DNA of 64,000 nt from Bacillus solitudinis (GCF_002797395.1 NZ_KZ454943.1:2713871-2777870); one strand, 5' to 3'. Positions 1 to 8,030 are shown, counted from the stretch's first letter. The notes: a model not told the origin generated them from the sequence alone. Made by a program: numbers and translations.

Positions 1-315
1 GATATGCTATGTATGAAAGAAGAAACCTTTGGACCGGTGGCGCCAGTCTCCACCTTCGACACGGAAGAAGAAGTTATTCAACGAGCAAATAATACACCAT
101 ACGGATTAGCTGCCTATGTCATTACCCGCGATATTGGTCGAGCCATACGTATAAGTGAAAAACTAGAATATGGTATCGTGGGCATTAATGATGGTCTACC
201 TTCTGTTCCTCAAGCTCCGTTCGGCGGCTGGAAGGAAAGTGGGATTGGTAGAGAAGGTGGGCATTATGGCTTGGATGAGTTTTTAGAAGTCAAATATATA
301 TCAGTCGCTTTTTAA
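1..315 (+). CDS. Aldehyde dehydrogenase, C-terminal part (succinate-semialdehyde dehydrogenase-like), 5' end outside window
   Basis: The frame is open from base 1 and ends at a TAA at 313-315, so only about the last 104 residues are present. They contain the FGPV segment, the [11 protein letters not shown] stretch and the [14 protein letters not shown] segment, which are C-terminal hallmarks of the NAD(P)-dependent aldehyde dehydrogenase superfamily. The GWKESG..REGG pattern best fits succinate-semialdehyde dehydrogenase or a close relative. The catalytic Cys and most of the Rossmann fold lie upstream and cannot be inspected. A bidirectional terminator hairpin follows at once, so this is the last gene of its transcript. 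Confidence 0.9.
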   Translation, partial: DMLCMKEETFGPVAPVSTFDTEEEVIQRANNTPYGLAAYVITRDIGRAIRISEKLEYGIVGINDGLPSVPQAPFGGWKESGIGREGGHYGLDEFLEVKYISVAF

Positions 316-337
316 GAGGTTTCATGTTTCAACGTTT

Positions 338-367
338 AAGAACCAGTGAGTTAACTCACTGGTTCTT
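338..367. terminator. Bidirectional terminator between convergent genes
   Basis: A near-perfect palindrome with arms AAGAACCAGTGAGTT and AACTCACTGGTTCTT is followed by a short T-rich tract. It separates the aldehyde dehydrogenase from the convergent minus-strand gene. One arm also encodes the last codons and the TAA stop of that minus-strand gene. Confidence 0.75.
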
Positions 368-2150
368 TCATTAGATGGAGAAAGCGGTAGGATAATAATA
401 AGCCAACCAAATACAAAACTAAAGCAAAATAAGCGGGGAGTAGATGGATGTAGCTGGTATATCCGATGGCGTAGTGGATGGCTAGTCCTGAGATAAAGGC
501 TGGAATTCCTCCGAATAAGTAAGCCCACCAAACCCACTTTTGACCTTGGTGAAATCCCCATAAAGATATCATTAAAACGAGTAAGCCAACACTGAGTAAA
601 GCACTACCGAAACCAGCACGGTCATGAGCGATCACAGGAATGAGCTGCTGATTAAAAGTGTCTAGTGTTTCGGGGGGCATACACAAATAGAAAAGATCGG
701 TTGCCACAAAAACATGGGTTATGCCGATGTATGAGATGATGATACCACCCAAAATAAATGAGAATCCCAAGAGGACAAAAGCGAACTGTCCATATAATGC
801 CTGTTTCCACACCATGTGATTATTGCGATTGGCTGACTTTGGGGTACCTTTTAAGTGGCGTGTTTTTAGAAAGCCGTGAAGATAAAATGGAGCCAAAATA
901 AGCCAAAAAATAAGGTGTAACCAGTCAAAATAACCAAAACCAATAAATAGCAGAATGCCAAGAAAGCCAATGATTGCTGCTATATCTATGGCGTTTTTGG
1001 CCCAGAGTAATTGTGAGCGAATACCATACCTTGCTAAATACATATAGAGTATAGCACCTGAAATCATGGTTCCGGCTAATGTTACTCGGTCATGAGCCAT
1101 AAAATAAAGTATTCGCTCATTAAACAGGGCCAATGAGGCGCGATCCATTTGCAAAAAAAGCTCATCATAGGGAAGAATAATTGTTGTCATACTTACACTT
1201 AAAGCAATGAGCCCACCAATTAACATAAGAAACCCAAACAACCAATAAGAAAACCAACCATATGCAGGCGGAGTTGAGGCTAAGTGACTTGAACTTAGCT
1301 GTGCTTCTTTAATTCGTTTAACAAGACCTGGCCCAGTGTGAACATAGCCACCTGATAGCATGACTAAATTAGCACCAGCTTCAAATAATTTAAGTGCGTC
1401 TATTGGTTCGACGATTTCTCCTACGCTAATAATGGGAAGAGAGAGGTTTTGTTTTTGAATCAACTCAAGTGCGTGAAGATGAGTTTCAATGTTAGTAGAC
1501 GCAGATTCATCTAAAACTAATCCTGAAATAAAAGAAGGGATGGTACCCAGTAAATATTCATCAACCTTATTTGTAGGAATAGCTAAGTATATTGGTTTTG
1601 TTTTTTGGAAATCAAATGCCTCTAGTTTATCTATCATGTCATATTCGATAATAAACAAGTCACTATATGAAGAGAGAGAATGGATCATTTCCACAATTTC
1701 ATTCTTTTCTCCTCTAAGGCGAATGATAAGAGGCTGATTACATTCTAATAACTTAAGCTTTTGAAGGGTCGCTTCTAGTCCAATTGATTCCATCTTGCTA
1801 GGAAACGTTATCTTCCCGTCTGCTCTACTAGGTTTAACTCCTACTTCTGGTTGTTTCGTGACAGGACCAATCTCTAAAAAACCAAATCCTAGGTTCGAGA
1901 AAGCTTTTGTTCCTGATAATAAGGGATCAATTTTTCCCGAGAGTCCAATTGAGTTTCGATAGGTTATTAATTGAATTTCCTTTTTTAATAGTGGAGAAGA
2001 TTCTTCTCTACCAAGAAAGTTGATTAGCTCTTTTCCGAACGGAATAGATGCGATATGATTCATTCTACGATGAATAAATTCTCGGGAATGATATGGTGAC
2101 AGTTTTGATAAAAGTGGCTTAAATACAACATGATAAGACCAATCTGGCAT
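351..2150 (-). CDS. Dihydroorotate-dehydrogenase-like domain fused to a duplicated multi-pass membrane domain
   Basis: A 599-residue fusion. Residues 1 to about 290 resemble class 2 dihydroorotate dehydrogenase: the GFGFLEIGPVT segment near residue 95, a late GEIVEPIDALKLFEAGA segment, and the MLSGGYVHTGPGLV phosphate-binding-like loop are recognisable. The catalytic strand that normally carries N-x-S/C-x-PN is not visible; that region reads as DLFIIEYDM, so activity is doubtful. Residues about 295-599 hold roughly eight hydrophobic segments. That part is an internal duplication: each half has GG-rich helix, L.M....L..FN, then an AHDR motif (residues 352-355 and 508-511), then G/S-rich helix. 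The ATG start is preceded by AGAGGTGA at suitable spacing. The DHODH relationship is clear; the membrane domain family is not one I recognise. A role as a membrane-tethered flavin or redox sensor is only a guess. Confidence 0.8.
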   Translation of the reverse strand: MPDWSYHVVFKPLLSKLSPYHSREFIHRRMNHIASIPFGKELINFLGREESSPLLKKEIQLITYRNSIGLSGKIDPLLSGTKAFSNLGFGFLEIGPVTKQPEVGVKPSRADGKITFPSKMESIGLEATLQKLKLLECNQPLIIRLRGEKNEIVEMIHSLSSYSDLFIIEYDMIDKLEAFDFQKTKPIYLAIPTNKVDEYLLGTIPSFISGLVLDESASTNIETHLHALELIQKQNLSLPIISVGEIVEPIDALKLFEAGANLVMLSGGYVHTGPGLVKRIKEAQLSSSHLASTPPAYGWFSYWLFGFLMLIGGLIALSVSMTTIILPYDELFLQMDRASLALFNERILYFMAHDRVTLAGTMISGAILYMYLARYGIRSQLLWAKNAIDIAAIIGFLGILLFIGFGYFDWLHLIFWLILAPFYLHGFLKTRHLKGTPKSANRNNHMVWKQALYGQFAFVLLGFSFILGGIIISYIGITHVFVATDLFYLCMPPETLDTFNQQLIPVIAHDRAGFGSALLSVGLLVLMISLWGFHQGQKWVWWAYLFGGIPAFISGLAIHYAIGYTSYIHLLPAYFALVLYLVGLLLSYRFLHLMKEPVS

Positions 2151-2220
2151 GGGTTCACCTCTTGTTATAGAACTAGTCTTACGTTAAAGTAGTAAGGAAT
2201 TGGAACTACCTAAAAACTCC

Positions 2221-2892
2221 TTATTCTGTATAAACTGAATAAGATGCATCTCCACCATGAATTTGTGTGAACATCTTCGCCACAGCTGCAACAAGCTGAT
2301 TTGCTTCCGCTTCGGACATTGAAGGTCGAAGATAAAGAACATGAAGGGCACTAGTTGTAGTAGGATGAACACATGAACGAGTGGAGTCAACAATAGGTGA
2401 ACCAAATGGACCTGATGAATCAGCCGTTACTATTTTACCCGTAAGCGTATTAATACGACCGTTTACTCCATCATACGTTTCGTTTTCCTCTCCTAACCGA
2501 AGAGTGATATCACCACTCAGTGAATCTAAGTCATAAATCCCCATTGGAATTTCATATTGAAGGGAAAAAAATGTATTCAAATCAACTGCTGAGTGGACGA
2601 GTGGAAGTGGTTCTCCCTTTTTTATTCTACGATAAAGGGCTTCAGCTGAAGGTCGATATTTTGATGGGGAAATATTCAATTTTTTAAACGTTTCCCTCCA
2701 TTCAGTAATTCCTTTATAATCAGTTATGTCTTTGCTTTCTAACTCTACTTTTAATGTTTCTTGAAAAAACTGTAATCGGCCTTTTAACATTTGTGGTGAA
2801 TCGCCAATCACGATATGATGATAAGTAATTAGTCCAATTTTTAGAGTTGGGACAAGTGATGAAATATTTTTACCAATATGGAAGTCAGCCAA
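2221..2892 (-). CDS. B3/B4 (tRNA-binding/editing-like) domain protein
   Basis: A 223-residue soluble protein matching the B3/B4 domain found in the beta subunit of phenylalanyl-tRNA synthetase, here as a stand-alone protein. Diagnostic stretches are SKYRPSAEALYRR, PLPLVHSAVDLNTFFSL, PMGIYDLD and the C-terminal STRSCVHPTTTSAL. Free-standing B3/B4 proteins are widespread in Firmicutes and are proposed to act in aminoacyl-tRNA editing or nucleotide-ligand binding, but the role is not firmly established. It shares the minus strand with the DHODH-like fusion 70 bases downstream and is divergent from queG. A GGAGAGTG ribosome binding site precedes the ATG. Confidence 0.85.
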   Translation of the reverse strand: MADFHIGKNISSLVPTLKIGLITYHHIVIGDSPQMLKGRLQFFQETLKVELESKDITDYKGITEWRETFKKLNISPSKYRPSAEALYRRIKKGEPLPLVHSAVDLNTFFSLQYEIPMGIYDLDSLSGDITLRLGEENETYDGVNGRINTLTGKIVTADSSGPFGSPIVDSTRSCVHPTTTSALHVLYLRPSMSEAEANQLVAAVAKMFTQIHGGDASYSVYTE

Positions 2893-2971
2893 AGAGCTTC
2901 ACTCTCCTTACAATAGATATTAATTTAGTTTAGCATATTTGAAAGAAAAATTAGAAGAAAGGTGATGGGCC

Positions 2972-4111
2972 ATGATACTCGCCCAATTTAAAAAGGAACT
3001 CATTGCATATAGTAAGACTATCGGGGTAGATAAAATTGGTTTCGCTTCTGCAGATCCCTTTTTGCAGTTGAAAGATCGATTATTATTGCAACAAGATTTA
3101 GGCTATCAATCAGGGTTTGAGGAACCTGATATAAAAAAGCGTGTTTTCCCGAAAAAAAACCTAGAGGAAGCAAGGTCGATTATTTCGATTGCATTAGCGT
3201 ATCCCTCAAAAATGAAAAAACCGCCCAAAAGTACAAAAGAAGATAGAAGGGGAATCTTTTGCCGAGCATCATGGGGAAAGGATTACCATGATGTCTTACG
3301 TGAAAAGCTTCATTTGCTTGAGCAGTTTGTTAGGGAGCGTGCACCTGAGGCAAAAACAGTTTCAATGGTCGATACGGGTCAATTATCTGACCGGGCCGTT
3401 GCTGAAAGAGCTGGAATAGGTTGGAGCGGAAAAAATTGTGCAATCATAACCCCGGAATTCGGGAGTTATGTTTATTTAGGGGAAATCATTACGACTCTCT
3501 CATTTGAGCCGGACGAACCGATAACAGAACAATGCGGAACGTGTAATAAATGTGTGGATGCGTGTCCAACTGATGCCCTTATACAAGGAGGGCAGTTAGA
3601 TTCCCAAAAATGTATTGCTTTTTTAACACAAACAAAAGGGTTCTTACCAGAACGGTATCGGAATAAGTTAGGAAATCGCTTATATGGCTGTGATACATGT
3701 CAACAGGTATGCCCGGAAAACAAAGGAAAAGACTTCCATATTCATCCTGATATGGAACCTGACCCAGAAATCGCTAAACCAAAGCTTATTCCGCTCTTAA
3801 CGATAAGTAATCGTGATTTCAAAAAAAAGTTTGGTCATATTTCAGGTTCCTGGCGTGGTAAAAAGCCGATTCAACGAAATGCGATTATTGCACTTGCTCA
3901 CTTCAAAGATAAGAATGCATTACCCCATTTAGTTAAGGTGTTGAAAGAAGATCCACGTCCTGTTATTCGGGGAACAGCAGCATGGGCAATAGGTAAAATT
4001 GGAAGTGAATTAGAGGAATCTTTTCTGATAGCTGCCAAAGAAGGGGAAAAGGATGATGAGGTTCTCCAAGAGATAGAATCAGGATTAAAAATGCTTGAAA
4101 ATAAAGAATAG
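2972..4111 (+). CDS. queG: Epoxyqueuosine reductase QueG
   Basis: Catalyses the last step of queuosine synthesis, reducing epoxyqueuosine to queuosine in tRNA with cobalamin and iron-sulfur clusters. The 379-residue product has the family layout: an N-terminal cobalamin-binding domain, a bacterial ferredoxin-type module with CGTCNKCVDACP near residue 190 and a second cluster motif CDTCQQVCPENK near residue 245, and C-terminal HEAT-like repeats (IQRNAIIALAHFKD, IRGTAAWAIGKIG). In B. subtilis the orthologue is yhbA, next to yhbB and trmL; that order is kept here apart from an inserted ogt gene. An AGAAAGGTGA ribosome binding site supports the ATG start. Confidence 0.95.
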   Translation: MILAQFKKELIAYSKTIGVDKIGFASADPFLQLKDRLLLQQDLGYQSGFEEPDIKKRVFPKKNLEEARSIISIALAYPSKMKKPPKSTKEDRRGIFCRASWGKDYHDVLREKLHLLEQFVRERAPEAKTVSMVDTGQLSDRAVAERAGIGWSGKNCAIITPEFGSYVYLGEIITTLSFEPDEPITEQCGTCNKCVDACPTDALIQGGQLDSQKCIAFLTQTKGFLPERYRNKLGNRLYGCDTCQQVCPENKGKDFHIHPDMEPDPEIAKPKLIPLLTISNRDFKKKFGHISGSWRGKKPIQRNAIIALAHFKDKNALPHLVKVLKEDPRPVIRGTAAWAIGKIGSELEESFLIAAKEGEKDDEVLQEIESGLKMLENKE

Positions 4112-4181
4112 ACAACTGGTAAAGTTCGTATTGTAATGTAAGAAGATGAAAAAGACTGGACAATTGGAAGGAAGGGTTTAC

Positions 4182-4712
4182 ATGACAGCGCAAGTGACCT
4201 TTTTTGTTGATGAAATGGATAGTCCTCTTGGTACTCTTACAATCGTTGCCACGGATCGTGGTGTATGTCATATTCATTTTGGCTCATTGGATAAATGTAC
4301 GGTTACGTTAAAAGCAAGGTTGAAGAAACAAGGAATGAAAGGGGAACTAGTACGTTGCGATCAAACAGTAAGCCTAGTTAAAGACCAACTTACAGATTAT
4401 TTTAATGGCCACCGTGTTGCTTTTGATTTGCCAATGGACTTATATGGAACAGCATTTCAGAAAAAAGTCTGGAACGCGCTCCGGGATATAGGCTATGGTG
4501 AAACACGCTCTTATAAACAAATTGCTCAAGAGATTGGTGCACCTAAGGCAGTTAGAGCTATTGGAGGGGCCAATAACCAAAATCCTCTTCCAATTATCGT
4601 TCCTTGTCATCGTGTTATAGGAAGCAATGGAGCGATGGTCGGTTACGGTGGTGGAGTCGACAAAAAAGAACTTCTTCTATGTTTAGAAGGGGCAATTGAA
4701 AAGATATCGTAA
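4182..4712 (+). CDS. ogt: Methylated-DNA--protein-cysteine methyltransferase (Ogt/AdaB type)
   Basis: Suicide repair protein that moves alkyl groups from O6-alkylguanine in DNA onto its own cysteine. The active site PIIVPCHRVIG is intact near the C terminus, preceded by the helix-turn-helix region with SYKQIAQEIG and the conserved RAIGGANNQNP segment. I place the start at the ATG at 4182 because GGAAGGAAGGG lies just upstream; an in-frame ATG 36 bases earlier lacks a good ribosome binding site. The 176-residue length is normal for the family. It lies 70 bases after queG and ends with its own terminator. Confidence 0.93.
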   Translation: MTAQVTFFVDEMDSPLGTLTIVATDRGVCHIHFGSLDKCTVTLKARLKKQGMKGELVRCDQTVSLVKDQLTDYFNGHRVAFDLPMDLYGTAFQKKVWNALRDIGYGETRSYKQIAQEIGAPKAVRAIGGANNQNPLPIIVPCHRVIGSNGAMVGYGGGVDKKELLLCLEGAIEKIS

Positions 4713-4714
4713 AC

Positions 4715-4743
4715 AAAAACCTCTAGTTCTACTGGAGGTTTTT
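4715..4743 (+). terminator. Rho-independent terminator after ogt
   Basis: AAAAACCTCTAG and CTGGAGGTTTTT form a stem with one G-U pair around a short loop, ending in a T run directly after the ogt stop. Confidence 0.8.
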
Positions 4744-4881
4744 CCTATGATTAGAAGTTGGTGAATTGCGACAGGGTGACGTTTAAAAGAAAAGGTTGAG
4801 TTTTAGCATTATTTGGGTTGTTATCATTTTTGTCAAGCACTCAATCATATGATCCTTAGACGGTAGGAAGGGAGGAAAAGC

Positions 4882-5793
4882 GTGTCTACTAAGTCAATTA
4901 AACAAATTCATGAGCTTGTTAAACAACGGAATGAAGCATTTATTGGAGAACGAAACGTTTATTACTGTAGAGAGAATGAGCGCGAATGCCTTGACAGAAA
5001 GCGATCTTCACTAGGAAAGAGAGGGGCTGAAATTGTTAAGTCTAAAGTGAATGGAGAAGTTATTCGTTCTCAGAAATTTGAAAAGACAACGAAAATTGAC
5101 TATGTTATTCACTATGAACAATTGATTCGTTTGCAAGAGAAGCTGTACCTTGAAGAGCAAATTCAACATCGACGCGCAACCTTTTATGGCGGAGAACTAA
5201 AGGATGATGTAGAGTTAACAAATGCAGAAGCTGTTAAAGAAGAGGTGGTAAAGACGAATCTGTGGATAGAGTCAGAGTCTAATCAAAAGAGAGAAAATCT
5301 TTCACGCTCCAGTTATAATCCACGAGAAGCTGTCCGTTATGCTGAACGGTGGTGGAATGATTACAATCCCAACTACAAACGTTTTACAGATAATTGTACG
5401 AATTTCATCTCTCAATGCCTCCGGGCGGGTGGGGGTACGATGAATGGTTATCCGAATCGTTCAAAAGGGTGGTGGTATCAGACAAATAATTGGAGCTTTA
5501 GCTGGTCTGTGGCTCATTCAATGAGATGGTACTTAAGTGGGTCACAGCAGGGATTAAGAGGAGAGGAACGATCGAATGTGACTGAGCTTCAGCCAGGGGA
5601 TGTCATTTGTTATGACTTTAATGGAGATGGTAGATGGCAGCATACGACCATCGTAGTAGCAAAGGATGAAAATGGAGAGCCATTGGTAAATGCACAAACA
5701 ACGAATAGCAGAATGCGTTATTGGAAATACGAAGATTCTACAGCGTGGACACCGAATATTAAATATAAATTCTTCCATATTGTTAATAAATAG
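4882..5793 (+). CDS. Amidase-domain protein (YhbB-like, Cys-His type)
   Basis: A 303-residue protein starting at GTG with AAGGGAGG in front. The C-terminal half (about 145-300) is an Amidase_6-type domain: YNPREAVRYAERWW, then FTDNCTNFISQCLRAGG with the likely catalytic Cys, WWYQTNNWSFSWSVA, the LQPGDVICYDFNGDG segment and HTTIVV with the likely catalytic His. The N-terminal 140 residues are basic, rich in Glu/Lys/Arg and probably partly coiled. I see no signal peptide. Position between queG and trmL matches yhbB of B. subtilis. Substrate unknown; the family is usually assumed to cleave cell-wall peptides, and lack of a secretion signal would suit a spore or mother-cell role. Confidence 0.8.
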   Translation: MSTKSIKQIHELVKQRNEAFIGERNVYYCRENERECLDRKRSSLGKRGAEIVKSKVNGEVIRSQKFEKTTKIDYVIHYEQLIRLQEKLYLEEQIQHRRATFYGGELKDDVELTNAEAVKEEVVKTNLWIESESNQKRENLSRSSYNPREAVRYAERWWNDYNPNYKRFTDNCTNFISQCLRAGGGTMNGYPNRSKGWWYQTNNWSFSWSVAHSMRWYLSGSQQGLRGEERSNVTELQPGDVICYDFNGDGRWQHTTIVVAKDENGEPLVNAQTTNSRMRYWKYEDSTAWTPNIKYKFFHIVNK

Positions 5794-6088
5794 GCTTAAC
5801 TTATTTATAGAAACATCCTTATTTTATGTACAGGTATTACAGGAAAATGTTCTAGTAGAAGGTACAGATGGTAAAAGACTTACTCACAGTATAAATTAAC
5901 GGATGTCTTCCTTAGAGCTTGTCGACGTATCAAAGCCGGCAAGCTCATCTTAATAGACAAAGAAAGGTAGAAGAAGCGTAACTTTTATTTGAAATCTATT
6001 TTTGCTTAGTCCTGTTGTTTTCGAAATAACCATAAAAGATGCTATAATGAAAAATAGTTTTACTGATAAGAAATAGAGGTGCAAAAAA
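5794..6088. other. Intergenic region with an isolated hairpin
   Basis: About 295 bases between the amidase gene and trmL. GAGCTTG at 5915-5921 pairs with CAAGCTC at 5940-5946, and adjacent bases extend the stem, but no T run follows, so terminator function is uncertain. I find no convincing small gene; the short frames here lack ribosome binding sites. Confidence 0.4.
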
Positions 6089-6562
6089 GTGGGATTACAT
6101 ATTGTTCTATATCAACCGGAAATTCCAGCAAATACGGGGAACATTGCAAGAACTTGTGCAGGTACGGATACATCGCTTCATCTAATTCGCCCATTAGGAT
6201 TTTCAACAGATGATAAGATGTTGAAACGAGCAGGGTGTGATTATTGGCCAAACGTAAAAATAAATTATTATGATTCTGTGGACGAGCTGTTTCACACGTT
6301 TCCAGACGGGGAATTTTATTTTATTGAAACAGTAGGAACAAAAAATTATAGTGAGTTTGACTATAGTGATGAAAAAAAGGATCATTTCTTTGTATTCGGT
6401 CGTGAAACAACTGGGCTACCGGAGGATTTAATTAGTCAACATGTCGAACGCTGTTTTAGAATTCCACAAACGGATAAGGTTCGGTCCTTAAATGTTTCAA
6501 ACACAGCAGCGATTATTATCTATGAGGCGATTCGCCAGCAAGGATTCAAAGGTTTAAGTTAA
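6089..6562 (+). CDS. trmL: tRNA (cytidine/uridine-34 2'-O)-methyltransferase TrmL
   Basis: A SPOUT-class methyltransferase that methylates the ribose of the wobble nucleotide in tRNA-Leu isoacceptors using S-adenosylmethionine. The 157-residue product shows the complete trefoil-knot signature: LYQPEIPANTGNIARTC at the N terminus, HLIRPLGF, FGRETTGLP and the C-terminal IPQTDKVRSLNVSNTAAI. The GTG start is chosen because AGAGGTG lies 8 bases upstream. In B. subtilis the orthologue (formerly cspR) occupies the same neighbourhood. It ends at a strong bidirectional terminator. Confidence 0.96.
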   Translation: MGLHIVLYQPEIPANTGNIARTCAGTDTSLHLIRPLGFSTDDKMLKRAGCDYWPNVKINYYDSVDELFHTFPDGEFYFIETVGTKNYSEFDYSDEKKDHFFVFGRETTGLPEDLISQHVERCFRIPQTDKVRSLNVSNTAAIIIYEAIRQQGFKGLS

Positions 6563-6599
6563 AAAAACGACCCTTCTCTTAGAGAAAGGTCGTTTTTTT
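6561..6599. terminator. Strong bidirectional terminator between trmL and the 29-codon gene
   Basis: AAAAAAACGACC pairs with GGTCGTTTTTTT, with an inner TTCTCT/AGAGAA stem. There is a T run on both strands, so it can end trmL on the plus strand and the small minus-strand gene. Confidence 0.88.
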
Positions 6600-6600
6600 A

Positions 6601-6690
6601 TTAGTTCTTGTGAGGATTGTCGTCATAGCCTGCTGTAAAGATAGAAGCAAGGAATGTTACACAAACCCCAAGGATAATAATTGTACCCAT
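6601..6690 (-). CDS. 29-residue single-pass membrane microprotein
   Basis: A very short gene on the minus strand. The ATG (bases 6688-6690) is preceded by a perfect AAGGAGG at 9-base spacing, and the frame ends in TAA at 6601-6603. The peptide begins MGTIIILGVCVTFLASIF and ends in a hydrophilic tail TAGYDDNPHKN, so it is predicted to be a single transmembrane helix with a charged C terminus. A TATAAT box lies 40 bases upstream, and the gene ends on the bidirectional terminator shared with trmL. Promoter, ribosome binding site, helix and terminator together make it look real. I do not recognise a named family; a stabilising subunit or regulator of a larger membrane complex is a possibility. 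Confidence 0.72.
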   Translation of the reverse strand: MGTIIILGVCVTFLASIFTAGYDDNPHKN

Positions 6691-6729
6691 TTAGAAGAGC
6701 CTCCTTGTGACACTACAATCTTACTGTTT

Positions 6730-6758
6730 ATTATAAATCAAAAACAAACAGATTGAAA
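6730..6758 (-). promoter_or_regulatory. Candidate sigma-A promoter for the 29-codon gene
   Basis: On the minus strand a perfect -10 box TATAAT (6735-6730) follows a weak -35 TTTCAA (6758-6753) at 17-base spacing, about 40 bases before the ATG. Confidence 0.5.
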
Positions 6759-6883
6759 TCAAAAGCAAAGAAATTTTGGTGACAAGCTCATGTCATTTTC
6801 TTTTAGTTGAACGATTCAGCAATTATGATTCACTTTAGAATTACGTTATACTTTAATTAGAACAAAGTAGAGGAGGAAGTCAT

Positions 6884-7204
6884 ATGTACGTAGTAATGAA
6901 TGAATTGCACGTTCCTAAGCAAGCGAAGGAGCATCTTGGGGGAAGATTTGGCAGTGCCGCTGATAATATGAAAAAGGTACCAGGTTGTTTAGAATTTATG
7001 TTTTTAAATAACGAAAACGAAGAAGGTAAACAAGTTGTTTTCACTAGATGGAAAACGAAAGAGGATTATGAAAATTGGTTACATAGTGACGCATTTAAGC
7101 GAGCCCATCAAGAAAAACGTGAATCTAAGGAAAAAGGTCCAACTACATCTAGCGAACTAAATGCCTATACTGTACTTCATCATTCAAAACCAACAGACCA
7201 GTAA
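6884..7204 (+). CDS. Heme-degrading monooxygenase, IsdG/HmoA type
   Basis: A 106-residue dimeric ferredoxin-like (ABM domain) protein predicted to open heme oxidatively and release iron. The catalytic triad of the IsdG/IsdI family (Asn, Trp, His, usually residues 7, 66 and 76) is present as Asn6, Trp65 and His75 within MNELHV, YENWLHSDAF and RAHQE. The conserved PGCLEF and VVFTRWKTKEDYE segments also fit. An AGAGGAGGAAG ribosome binding site precedes the ATG. It is flanked by terminators and is probably monocistronic. B. subtilis encodes two such enzymes, HmoA and HmoB; this one is small and HmoA-like. I saw no clear Fur box upstream. Confidence 0.85.
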   Translation: MYVVMNELHVPKQAKEHLGGRFGSAADNMKKVPGCLEFMFLNNENEEGKQVVFTRWKTKEDYENWLHSDAFKRAHQEKRESKEKGPTTSSELNAYTVLHHSKPTDQ

Positions 7205-7227
7205 GGTTTTAACTTGGCATAGTAAAG

Positions 7228-7267
7228 AAAAGAAGGAATCACCTACTTATTGTGATTCCTTCTTTTT
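7228..7267 (+). terminator. Terminator after the heme monooxygenase gene
   Basis: AAAGAAGGAATCAC and GTGATTCCTTCTTT form a 14-base perfect stem with a T-rich 3' side. Confidence 0.85.
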
Positions 7268-7379
7268 CAATATGTGTTTGATTAGGTAGGATTGAACAAA
7301 TTATTTACTTGCTAATTTCGGAGAACCTCTGTAAAATCATAAAGATTGTGGATTATTTAATCCAAGACAGGAGCACTTT

Positions 7380-7940
7380 ATGATGTCGAATCGGTATATT
7401 ACCAGCCATTTTCCGCTTATAGCGATATTACTATTTAGCTTGGCTTTTGCGCTATACTCACAAGTTTTCTTACTAGAACAGCTAGTAAATGTTGGCTTAT
7501 ATGAAGGAATGCGTGAATTCTTTTCAGAAAATGGCATTAAACTCACATTACTATTTCTATTGATGCTCTTCTACTTTATGATTTTTTCGGCGTTAAAGTT
7601 AATTGCTGACACGACCGTCGAGCTTTCGATGCTGTTCTTTTCTAAAGATGTAGAAGGGAATGAATTAAATAAAGTAAGGTCAGGTTCGTGGATTTATTTG
7701 ATAGCAAGCGTACTTTCCATACTTTTATCTCAAGAAATAATTATTCTCTGTATGATTTTTATCTTAGCAAGTATCGTTTATTTTACTTACTTTGTTTATA
7801 AAGTAAGCGAGTCCCTACTGCTTCAGGGTTTAATTGGTCTAGTTTTCTTTCATACGATTTTTTGGTGTACGTTTATTCTAGCTATTATCTTTGCTGTCGT
7901 GAAGCTCTATAATAGTTTAATCGCAAGTCTTCCATTATAA
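7380..7940 (+). CDS. DUF5366-family membrane protein (YufK-like)
   Basis: A 186-residue integral membrane protein with about four to five hydrophobic helices. It resembles the uncharacterised B. subtilis protein YufK: an N-terminal TSHFPLIAILLFS segment, LKLIADTTVELSMLFFSKD in the middle, then SGSWIYLIASVLS, and a C-terminal LIGLVFFH and VKLYNSLIASLP. Function is unknown. Two adjacent ATG codons follow an ACAGGAG ribosome binding site; either could be used. It converges on pbpD across a long hairpin. Confidence 0.72.
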   Translation: MMSNRYITSHFPLIAILLFSLAFALYSQVFLLEQLVNVGLYEGMREFFSENGIKLTLLFLLMLFYFMIFSALKLIADTTVELSMLFFSKDVEGNELNKVRSGSWIYLIASVLSILLSQEIIILCMIFILASIVYFTYFVYKVSESLLLQGLIGLVFFHTIFWCTFILAIIFAVVKLYNSLIASLPL

Positions 7941-7964
7941 AAAAAGAAGTCCGTTGACGTTTGA

Positions 7965-8001
7965 GGTCACTGAAAAAGGTATGATACCTTTTTCAGTGGC
8001 C
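7965..8001. terminator. Long hairpin between the DUF5366 gene and pbpD
   Basis: CACTGAAAAAGGTAT and ATACCTTTTTCAGTG are exact inverted repeats around a single central base, extended by GG/CC. The symmetric A and T runs suit termination in both directions between the convergent genes. Confidence 0.65.
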
Positions 8002-8030
8002 ACTTAACGTTTAGGCTATTTTTAATGTCA

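Noticed and set aside
5690-5899. 69-codon frame overlapping the amidase 3' end
   Set aside because: Mostly inside the amidase gene in another frame and without its own ribosome binding site.
6780-6883. Fur box before the heme monooxygenase gene
   Set aside because: AT-rich sequence with weak symmetry only; no match good enough to the 7-1-7 Fur consensus.
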